7,222 nucleotides of DNA from Balneolales bacterium (GTDB taxonomy: Bacteria; Bacteroidota; Rhodothermia; Balneolales; Balneolaceae). Made by a program: the position numbers and the translations under genes. This document shows, piece after piece, positions 1 through 6,543 of this stretch (the first letter of the stretch is position 1; each line of letters opens with the position of its first letter). The stretch is taken from NCBI GenBank assembly GCA_022360375.1, contig JAKSCW010000106.1, positions 1 through 7,222 of the forward strand, in the 5' to 3' direction. The notes beneath the pieces are model-generated. The model was not told where the DNA came from and did no database searches. It was given only the letters and a program-made list of their open reading frames with translations.

Positions 1-502
1 AAATTCTTTGTTGTATAATTTTAACTGTTCCACCAACCTTGAAACGGGAGCCCACAGAATTTGCATATGTAACGCCAAATGCAAGGTCAGCCGCGTCAAA
101 AGTTTCGCCGTTTCCGTCCTGGAAATCTTCGGTTCGAACCAGCATTTCAGGCACACTCAGCATTGTTAGGGAAACCCCGACATTCCCAAAGTTTTCAAAA
201 CTCATTACTATTCCCAGGAAATTATAGTCCAGGTCAGCAACCCATGCACTGTGTGATGCCAATAGCTCATTGCCAGTAATATTGGCCGCCCCAGCCGGGT
301 TCCACCTCAGGGAAGACACATCATTCGCTTCGGCAACATAAGCCCCTCCCATGCCAACGGCGCGGGCTCCGGCTCCAATTTGCAGAAAATCAGCGGCGGT
401 GGTACCCACTTTGGAAACATTTTGCGCAAGCGGAGAAGAAGGAATAGTTAATAACACTATCCAGAGTATGAACATAAAGAATCGTTTGTTTTGGTTGTTC
501 AT
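1..502 (-). CDS. PorV/PorQ-family outer-membrane protein, N-terminal part (3' end beyond left edge)
   Basis: Reading the minus strand from the ATG at 502-500 gives 167 residues with no stop before the window ends, so the gene is cut off. Residues 1-26 are a signal peptide: a charged start with K6 and R7, a hydrophobic core from about residue 8 to 20, and a likely signal peptidase I site after PLA (residues 24-26). The mature part opens with the hallmark of the PorV/PorQ family (UPF0164-like, related to FadL barrels): GAGARAVGMGGAYVA at about 43-57, then an S-x-x-W-NPAG motif at 64-71. It continues as alternating strands typical of an outer-membrane beta-barrel. PorV of the type IX system shuttles cargo from the translocon to the attachment complex; family paralogs often have unknown roles. 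The start lies 7 bases after the stop of the 1094-residue gene, with no clear Shine-Dalgarno, so translational coupling is likely. An in-frame stop just upstream (517-515) excludes a longer start. Family assignment is firm; the exact role is not. Confidence 0.88.
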   Translation of the reverse strand, partial: MNNQNKRFFMFILWIVLLTIPSSPLAQNVSKVGTTAADFLQIGAGARAVGMGGAYVAEANDVSSLRWNPAGAANITGNELLASHSAWVADLDYNFLGIVMSFENFGNVGVSLTMLSVPEMLVRTEDFQDGNGETFDAADLAFGVTYANSVGSRFKVGGTVKIIQQRI

Positions 503-509
503 AGTGTTG

Positions 510-3500
510 TCATTTTATTACCGCAAAGCGTCCTACTTTTTCTCCTACTCCTTCCGCTTTTACATGGAACAGGTAAACACCATATGCCAGATTCATTCCG
601 TCTTTGGTAACCAAATCCCATGACTTTTGCCCGTCATCAATCGTTGAGTTGTGGTGCAGGGTTTGAACAAGTTGCCCGGTAACGGTATAAATACGAATGG
701 TGCATTTTGCAGGGAGGTTCATGAAATAAATTCTGCGTTCTCCCCTCCCAGAGCGGTATGTATTAGCCGGCTCAAAATTGCTGGTTGCCACATATGGGTT
801 AGGTACTACCATAATGTCATCCAGTTCATCATTTGCTTTGGCAAGGTCCAGGCTGCCTCCAAGCATTCTAAAACGATACCGGTCGTTACTGCTGAGGGGT
901 TTATCAACGGCGAAACTCAGGCTGGATCCAGGCTCGGGAGGCTCGGGAGTAAGGTCAGGCTGGAGTTCAGGATCCGGTGGAACAAGTCGAATCGCCCAGC
1001 TGGCCCGCCAATTTCCGCCTGCAAACTGGGGTTCAGTACCTGGTTCAGTTCCCATGATAATTACTATCAGTTCTCCATGGTCGTACAAACCATTATTAAG
1101 TCCATCTACATCTTCAATGATAGAAAATCGTTCCTTGTTTCCTGTAATGGTATTCTCAATAAAGAAAGGGGCTGGAATTTCCTGCATCCCAAATGCAACT
1201 CTCATTGAAGTGTCGCTTATTTCTTCGGTAAAGTGTACCTCAAAATCAGCTGGATACGGAATATACCGGGAGGCAAAGAGACTGTTTTCCGAGGCTGGTG
1301 TAATAACGGGAGTATAATTTCCCCCTTCTTCCGAAAGTACCACACTGGTATCAATTACTCCGATGCTTTGCGGGCCTTCAATATCTACAGAGAAACCGTC
1401 AATTAATGGGGTTACTAACACGCCTTCTTGCAACGTTCCTTCAAACAAGGTTTCGGAAGTTTCAGTAGCAACAAGTGTTACGTCGGGGTTAATATTTGTT
1501 TGCCAGGTGGAATCGTTGGTAAATGTTAATTCATATTCTTTACCATCTATAATCGCGCTTTGGGATAATACTTCGATGGATAGGGCTGCGGTACTGTTCA
1601 GGTTATTATCCAAAACTTCTACTTCCGGGGAAACATAACCTGCTGCAGGTGCCCTGGGGGTAACTACCGCAGTATTGATATCCACACTTACATTTCCGGC
1701 TACGTCATTTTTTATAACGGCCGATGTTGTACTAGGGGAAATACCACGTACTGCTCCATCATCACCAACCACAATGTTTCCATTCTCGTCCCGCTCTACC
1801 AATCCCCGGTCGTATGCAACCAGTGCGTAGTAATACGTTCTGCCGTTTGTTACGTCCCGGTCGATATAGCTATGTCTAAGACCTGTATCATTTCCAAGGT
1901 TGAATTGTACCCCATTTACGGCCACAGGGTGCAGCCCTTCAATATCATTTTTCAGGTCGAACTGAGCAAGTGGTTTTTGGTAGATGGTATTCCCAAAAGC
2001 ATCAGTAATGAGCAGGTTTTCCTCAAAATTTGGTTCCGTAGACCGGTAAATCATATACCCCTCGAAATCGTATTCATCTAAGAACGGGTCGTAAGAATTT
2101 TCTGCTTTTTTATCCCAGTAGAGCGTGACCAATCCATCTCCGGCTATAGCAGTAAGAGTTGATTTATCAGGTGGCCGCGCAAACTGATAATCGGCGTTGT
2201 AAATTTGCTGTACTGTTTCCTTCTTTCGGGCTAAAGAAGAATTTGAAATATCAGTGGGATCATTAAAGTCTCTTTCAGCAAAAAGAAGAGCCATGGAAAA
2301 GCGCTCCGTTTGGCCGGCTCTCAGAGGAAACGAGCCAGAAGAGAAGAACATGCCCAGATTACGGCCTCCTTCCAATACAATATCATCTAATGGTGGAAGA
2401 GCTTCAGCGAACAGTTCAAAATTTTGTTCATCGTCTATTAATTGATATCGATGTACATCAAATACCTGGAATCCTGTTAATCCGATTTGATCGGATTCAT
2501 CTTTATCCAGTCCATCAATATTGGGTTCTCCGGCATCCGGCATTCCATTTCCTTCTCCTTCATCAATACCGGGATAATTTGGACTGTTTGGGCCAAGGCC
2601 GTCTATTCCCACATCGTCATTAAGGGGTTCCCCGGTGTCCCAAAAACCATTTTCATTCAAATCAGTAAAGGTAACCCAATCCATGTCTTCATCTCCGGTC
2701 CACCATTTTCCGGTTTCGTAGGCAGGCATTTGGTCAAGGGAGAGGTAGAATTCTTCAAACTTAGCGAGGTCGTAGTTGTTTTGGACATAAGTTTCGATGG
2801 CTGACTGACCTTCGATTAGTTCTCCGGCACCGCTTTCCCTGCGTTCATCCGTTATTCCATCATCGTCATTGTCTCTGTTGTCTGTGAAGTTTCCAGGGGA
2901 TTCTAAAAAAGCATAACCCGCGGTTCCAACGGGTCCCCAAAGCCCGGGAGATCCAACGCCATCATAATCCCAGGCAAAAGCAATATCCAATTGGGCATCA
3001 TAAGCTCCTTCATCGTCACCGGAGTCGTCGGTCCCCCCAATCCCCCAATCGATATATTGCGAAAAATATACCTCCTCATAGTCAACGTCGCATTCGTTGG
3101 TTATTTCATACAACCAAAATATTACGTCTTGTGCCAATGGATGATTCCATTGAAAGCCCCGTGCTTTAACCTCTAATCCAAGGCCCCCTCGTGTGGTATC
3201 ACCCTCGCAGGGATAGAATTGATGTGGTTCCTGGATCCATTCCCGATCTTCTGCATCATCAAACACGAAATAGGTTTCTACATCGGCATTGAATATTCCT
3301 TTTCCAAACCATCCATTCCATTGCCCGGCCCAATCTATAGGCCGGTCAGGCCATATTTCAGGCCATGTAGCATCATCATCACTTCGTGCAGGAGAGTCTT
3401 GTAAAGGATTGGAGTACCCTGATAAGGGTGCAAATCCCCACGGAATTTTAGTGATAGGATCCAAATCAATAAACTCCCTGTAGTTTGTACTCATCGGAGT

Positions 3501-3794
3501 GATAACATTACCCTGGCTATCTCTTGTTTTAGCCGTTACGATAAAGGCCACTCCATCTACGTACGAGTGTCCGCTTCCCTTAGGCCATTCCCCGGAAGGT
3601 TGATCCGGCCAGCGTGAGATTTCTCCATGATTGGCATACAATGTACGAACGCGATTTCCATCCATTACACCCCATTGCGTCCATCGGTTACTTCCGTTGT
3701 CGGAGTCGCTTTGCGCGCGTGCAGAAACAAACGGCAAAAACGTAATCACAATACAACCTATGGTTAGTTTTTTTATGAATGAATGTGCATGCAT
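510..3794 (-). CDS. Large T9SS-exported surface protein with Asp-rich Ca-binding-like loops, FN3-like domain and variant C-terminal sorting domain
   Basis: A complete gene of 1094 residues, ATG to TGA. Residues 1-27 form a signal peptide (K8, K9, hydrophobic 10-24, probable cleavage after ARA). Residues about 35-510 are a Trp/Asp-rich beta region without a named fold that I can assign; it resembles N-termini of large secreted proteins in Ignavibacteria, Calditrichota and Marinimicrobia. Inside it, DNDDDGITDE (308-317), DLNENGFWDTGEP (378-390) and an EGNGMPDAGEP stretch (412-423) look like Ca-binding EF-hand or thrombospondin-3-like loops; a fourth, NNGLYDHGE, lies near 900. Residues about 541-690 resemble a fibronectin type III domain (VTLYWD near 556, YYYALVAYD near 654). 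A Pro/Glu linker (939-957) precedes the C-terminal domain (990-1094), with VVPNPY, a GERRI-x-F-x-NLP stretch, IRIYTVTGQLV and the ending GRFAVIK. This fits a variant T9SS sorting domain. C195 and C235 could pair. No catalytic motif is visible. Position between a TonB receptor and a PorV-like barrel suggests a surface partner of the receptor, but this is inference. Confidence 0.9.
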   Translation of the reverse strand: MHAHSFIKKLTIGCIVITFLPFVSARAQSDSDNGSNRWTQWGVMDGNRVRTLYANHGEISRWPDQPSGEWPKGSGHSYVDGVAFIVTAKTRDSQGNVITPMSTNYREFIDLDPITKIPWGFAPLSGYSNPLQDSPARSDDDATWPEIWPDRPIDWAGQWNGWFGKGIFNADVETYFVFDDAEDREWIQEPHQFYPCEGDTTRGGLGLEVKARGFQWNHPLAQDVIFWLYEITNECDVDYEEVYFSQYIDWGIGGTDDSGDDEGAYDAQLDIAFAWDYDGVGSPGLWGPVGTAGYAFLESPGNFTDNRDNDDDGITDERRESGAGELIEGQSAIETYVQNNYDLAKFEEFYLSLDQMPAYETGKWWTGDEDMDWVTFTDLNENGFWDTGEPLNDDVGIDGLGPNSPNYPGIDEGEGNGMPDAGEPNIDGLDKDESDQIGLTGFQVFDVHRYQLIDDEQNFELFAEALPPLDDIVLEGGRNLGMFFSSGSFPLRAGQTERFSMALLFAERDFNDPTDISNSSLARKKETVQQIYNADYQFARPPDKSTLTAIAGDGLVTLYWDKKAENSYDPFLDEYDFEGYMIYRSTEPNFEENLLITDAFGNTIYQKPLAQFDLKNDIEGLHPVAVNGVQFNLGNDTGLRHSYIDRDVTNGRTYYYALVAYDRGLVERDENGNIVVGDDGAVRGISPSTTSAVIKNDVAGNVSVDINTAVVTPRAPAAGYVSPEVEVLDNNLNSTAALSIEVLSQSAIIDGKEYELTFTNDSTWQTNINPDVTLVATETSETLFEGTLQEGVLVTPLIDGFSVDIEGPQSIGVIDTSVVLSEEGGNYTPVITPASENSLFASRYIPYPADFEVHFTEEISDTSMRVAFGMQEIPAPFFIENTITGNKERFSIIEDVDGLNNGLYDHGELIVIIMGTEPGTEPQFAGGNWRASWAIRLVPPDPELQPDLTPEPPEPGSSLSFAVDKPLSSNDRYRFRMLGGSLDLAKANDELDDIMVVPNPYVATSNFEPANTYRSGRGERRIYFMNLPAKCTIRIYTVTGQLVQTLHHNSTIDDGQKSWDLVTKDGMNLAYGVYLFHVKAEGVGEKVGRFAVIK
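931..948. repeat. Two tandem 9-bp units within the linker-coding region
   Basis: The unit ggctcggga occurs twice back to back. On the minus strand it codes for repeated Pro-Glu-Pro triplets in the linker just before the C-terminal sorting domain of the 1094-residue protein. As the unit is a multiple of three, gain or loss of copies would keep the frame and only change linker length. Confidence 0.7.
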
Positions 3795-3806
3795 AGATGA
3801 ATGAAT

Positions 3807-3811
3807 TCCTT
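3807..3811 (-). promoter_or_regulatory. Possible weak ribosome binding site for the 1094-residue gene
   Basis: The minus strand reads AAGGA directly after the TAA stop of the receptor gene and 12 bases before the ATG at 3794. The spacing is longer than ideal and the match is only partial. It is the only Shine-Dalgarno-like signal close to any of the three starts visible here; the receptor and PorV-like genes lack one, as is common in Bacteroidota and relatives. The site supports the ATG at 3794, which also gives a good signal peptide. Confidence 0.35.
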
Positions 3812-6472
3812 TTAAAAACTTATGGTAAATCCAATGCTCAGTCTTCTTGGTGCCGAGTAATAGTCAGGACGGAATAAGAATTCCTCTTTGGTATTTAGCC
3901 CTTGCGGCTCGCCTGTTTGAAACCTTAGGTTAGGGAAGGCTCTTCCCGTATCGGTATATACCTGAATTTCATTTTGTAAATCAAGAACATTGAAAACACG
4001 GGCAAAAAAACTGGCATTTTGACCAGCCACTACAAAGCCCTTCGATGCGTACAAGTCGAAATTGAGAAACATTGGTTTTCGATCTGAGTTCTCAATTCCT
4101 ATACGTTCATTTGCCCTGGAAGGGGTGTAAGGGAATCCCGAGCCCAGGGAACCCAATACTGTTAATACCCAATCGGTTTGGGTAAGCAGGCTGAATGTGG
4201 TATTTAGTTGATGGCGACGATCCCAATCTAAGGGTACAAGCTGTTTTTCAGTTTCTACACCAGCTTGTTCATCCAGTAACCGCGCTTGAGGATCACTGGC
4301 GTTACCCATCGCAATTTGATAGGCGTAATTGATATTGAGGCTAAAATTATTAGTCATTCTGCGCTCAATGTCCAGGACCAGGCCTTTGGTTTGCCCATAA
4401 TCAGTGTTAATAAACCTTCCATACCTTGAAAGTGGAAAAGGTTCTTCTCCCCCAGGTGTAATAGTTTCGATCCGGGTTCCAAGCAGATTTCGAATATTTT
4501 TATAGAAGGCCGTTAGCTTGACCGAGAGTATGTCATTGAACCCTTGTTGTAATCCTATTTCATAAGAAATGGTTTGTTGCGGCTTAAGGTTTGGATTTCC
4601 GAATACACGCCCGAGGCCCGATTCAGGGTCATAAGTGAAGTCAGGATTTGTGTATAAATATTGAAAAGCCGGAATCTGGAAGAAATGCCCATAAGAAACA
4701 TGGACAACGCCTGTTTCAGTAATCGGATAGGCTAAACCAAAACGGGGCGAAAGCTGCCAGTTCGGATCTGTTTTAACCCGCTCTGAAGTAGTGGGGCGTG
4801 TATAATCGGATGGAATTTCACTATTCGCATCAAAATAATCGAAACGCAGGCCGATATTTACTATAAGATCTTCGAATTCAAGTTTATCTTGAGCGTAGGC
4901 GCTGATTTCGATGGGTAGTTCATTGTAATAAACATGGTCAGGAGTTCCCTGAGGTGGGATTGCTGGTTGGAAACCGGTTGAGGAATTGTTCTGGATTTCA
5001 AATTCACGAAACTCTATTTGATGAAGTTTTAATTGAATTCCTGTTTTGATCATATGCTCCCGGTTCACCTGGCTGGTAACATCCAATCCGGATACAAGAG
5101 TACGGGTCTCACGGTCTACATAATCCATAACGGTTCCCCCTCTGTAGAATGAGAAATTCCCTCCCAAAAAATTGCGGGCATCATCCCGGGGGTAACGGGT
5201 ATCCAGGGGGTCTTCATATACATATGATTTACTTCCGTTGATGAAGTATGCGGCTCTCACGTTCATAAACGTTTTGGCGCTAAACGTATAGTTATTTACC
5301 AGGTTAAAAGTGATCGATTCCCCATAGTTAGTAGGGATACCGTCTGGGTTGTATTGGTACAAATGGGTATAGTTTTGCCCCATGTCAGACTGGTACAGTG
5401 CAGTTAAGGAAAGTTTATTTCCCCTGATATGCGGAGTACTCAATTTAAGCTGAATGGTATTCTGTTCGCTCCATCCCATTGCCTGGTATGAACTATCGCC
5501 AAGCTGAGGTACGTAAACGGTTCTACCGTCGATCTGAACAAATTCACCTTCCTCATCACTTTGCCCCAATGGACGTACTATTTCTCTCCCGTATAGATAT
5601 CCTTCGTCATAGATTCTTCTTCCCGAAATAAAGAAGTTTAATTTTTGTTTCATCCCGGGAACCGGGCCGCTCAATGATCCCTGAATATCGTAAATATCGG
5701 CCGGGTTAATCTGGTTGGTATTTTGAAAATCGCCAGTCCTGGTAGTTAAATAGTCACCTGTGTAAGCCGAAAAATTGCCCTCATAACTTGTTCCTCCATC
5801 TTTGGTAACTATGTTTACAACTCCGGATTGGGCCTGGCCAAATTCCGCATTAAAAGTGCCGGAAATTACCTCTACCTCCTGAATGGCATTGTTTTCTACC
5901 TGGTACGCAAAGGAATTATCGAAAGAGTCATTAATCGGAATACCATCCACCAGATAGGCTACTTCACCCAGGCGTCCGCCTCTGAAATGACCATTTACCA
6001 CTCCAGCCTGCAGATTTACCACCTCGTTAAAATTCTCTACAGGAAGCAATTCGATATCCCTTGAGGAAATGGTTGCTTTAGACGAGGTGAGGTCGCGTTG
6101 TATGATAGGGCGTTCGGCTACTACTGTAATTTCCTGCCCTTCGATAACCGTTTCGCTTAGGGAAAAATCAATAGTAGTTGTTTGATTGATTCTTACACGT
6201 ACCTGTTGAATAATCTGTGTTCCAAATCCTAAAAAGGATGCTCGCAGTTCATATTCACCAGGGGTAACATTCAAAATCACATAATAGCCTTCCAGGTCGG
6301 TAATTGCTCCTTGCTGGGTGCCAATAATTGCAACATTCACTCCCGGAAGAGGTTCACCGGTCTCAGCATCTGTGATGGTACCAACAATTTTTCCAGTGGT
6401 ACCTGCTGTAACAAGTTCATTTCCAAAGATGAACGCTATCAATAATAGGAGGACTGAAAAAGTGTTATGCAT
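3812..6472 (-). CDS. TonB-dependent receptor with N-terminal carboxypeptidase-regulatory-like domain
   Basis: A complete outer-membrane receptor of 886 residues, ATG to TAA, of usual size for the family. Residues 1-23 are a hydrophobic signal peptide, unusual in having no Lys or Arg. Residues about 27-106 are a CarboxypepD_reg-like beta-sandwich (GKIVGTITDAETGEPLPGVNV, then a G-A-I-T-D-L-E-G-Y-Y motif). EITVVAE at 114-120 looks like a TonB box, the point where TonB would pull. The plug domain spans about 125-226, with YLVDGIPIND at 173-182 and FNAEFGQAQSGVVNIVTK at 207-224. The rest is the 22-strand barrel, with NPNLKPQQTISYEIG (626-640), DRRHQLN (751-757) and a C-terminal Phe typical of outer-membrane barrels (GFTISF). 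It should import a ligand across the outer membrane using TonB-ExbBD energy. No SusD gene is adjacent; the next gene, 17 bases downstream, encodes a large secreted protein and is probably co-transcribed. An Oar-like role is possible. Substrate cannot be read from the sequence. Confidence 0.95.
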   Translation of the reverse strand: MHNTFSVLLLLIAFIFGNELVTAGTTGKIVGTITDAETGEPLPGVNVAIIGTQQGAITDLEGYYVILNVTPGEYELRASFLGFGTQIIQQVRVRINQTTTIDFSLSETVIEGQEITVVAERPIIQRDLTSSKATISSRDIELLPVENFNEVVNLQAGVVNGHFRGGRLGEVAYLVDGIPINDSFDNSFAYQVENNAIQEVEVISGTFNAEFGQAQSGVVNIVTKDGGTSYEGNFSAYTGDYLTTRTGDFQNTNQINPADIYDIQGSLSGPVPGMKQKLNFFISGRRIYDEGYLYGREIVRPLGQSDEEGEFVQIDGRTVYVPQLGDSSYQAMGWSEQNTIQLKLSTPHIRGNKLSLTALYQSDMGQNYTHLYQYNPDGIPTNYGESITFNLVNNYTFSAKTFMNVRAAYFINGSKSYVYEDPLDTRYPRDDARNFLGGNFSFYRGGTVMDYVDRETRTLVSGLDVTSQVNREHMIKTGIQLKLHQIEFREFEIQNNSSTGFQPAIPPQGTPDHVYYNELPIEISAYAQDKLEFEDLIVNIGLRFDYFDANSEIPSDYTRPTTSERVKTDPNWQLSPRFGLAYPITETGVVHVSYGHFFQIPAFQYLYTNPDFTYDPESGLGRVFGNPNLKPQQTISYEIGLQQGFNDILSVKLTAFYKNIRNLLGTRIETITPGGEEPFPLSRYGRFINTDYGQTKGLVLDIERRMTNNFSLNINYAYQIAMGNASDPQARLLDEQAGVETEKQLVPLDWDRRHQLNTTFSLLTQTDWVLTVLGSLGSGFPYTPSRANERIGIENSDRKPMFLNFDLYASKGFVVAGQNASFFARVFNVLDLQNEIQVYTDTGRAFPNLRFQTGEPQGLNTKEEFLFRPDYYSAPRRLSIGFTISF

Positions 6473-6543
6473 TGCGGAAGCAAAAGATGTTGAGTGAATA
6501 TTGAATCCGGGATTCCTCCCGGATTCAATCGAAAGTATTTCTT
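6473..6543 (-). promoter_or_regulatory. Intergenic spacer and probable 5' leader of the receptor gene
   Basis: This is the widest gap in the window, 71 bases between the stop of the T9SS jelly-roll gene and the receptor ATG. It is dominated by a perfect inverted repeat described separately. I see no clear Shine-Dalgarno within 20 bases of the ATG. A GGAGG core does exist on the minus strand (6519-6515) but it is about 42 bases from the start and buried in the hairpin, so it should not serve initiation. No convincing match to the Bacteroidetes -33/-7 promoter (TTTG and TAnnTTTG) was found, so whether transcription starts here or reads through is unresolved. Confidence 0.4.
6500..6529 (-). terminator. 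Perfect 13-bp stem hairpin with GGAA tetraloop; terminator-like or mRNA-processing element
   Basis: The arms 6500-6512 and 6517-6529 are exact reverse complements with a four-base loop. In the minus-strand transcript the loop reads GGAA, which fits the stable GNRA tetraloop rule; in the plus-strand transcript it would be UUCC. The stem carries a GC-rich core next to the loop. It follows the T9SS jelly-roll gene stop by about 14 bases, a usual place for an intrinsic terminator, but the bases after it (AUUCACUCAACAUCUUUUGC) lack an immediate U-run. It could therefore be a weak or leaky terminator, a 3'-end stabiliser for the upstream message, or a leader structure of the receptor mRNA. The structure is certain, its function is not. 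Confidence 0.6.

Noticed and set aside
651..1208. Plus-strand open frame of 185 codons
   Set aside because: It overlaps the same well-supported minus-strand gene in full and has no domain, signal peptide or start signal.
778..1317. Plus-strand open frame of 179 codons rich in Ser and Gly
   Set aside because: It is antisense to the conserved C-terminal part of the 1094-residue gene, its Gly/Ser run is the reverse reading of the Pro/Glu linker, and it matches no family I recognise.
2505..2876. Dockerin domain in the Asp-rich region
   Set aside because: The loops share the calcium-loop spacing but lack the paired 22-residue repeats with the flanking helices of a true dockerin.
3753..3767. Possible lipobox around Cys14 (TIGC) in the 1094-residue protein, which would make it a lipoprotein like SusD
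   Set aside because: The residue at -3 is Thr, and the hydrophobic core runs on well past the Cys to a good signal peptidase I site (ARA, then Gln), so ordinary cleavage is more likely.
6515..6519. GGAGG on the minus strand as ribosome binding site of the receptor
   Set aside because: It lies about 42 bases before the ATG and within the stem-loop, too far for initiation.
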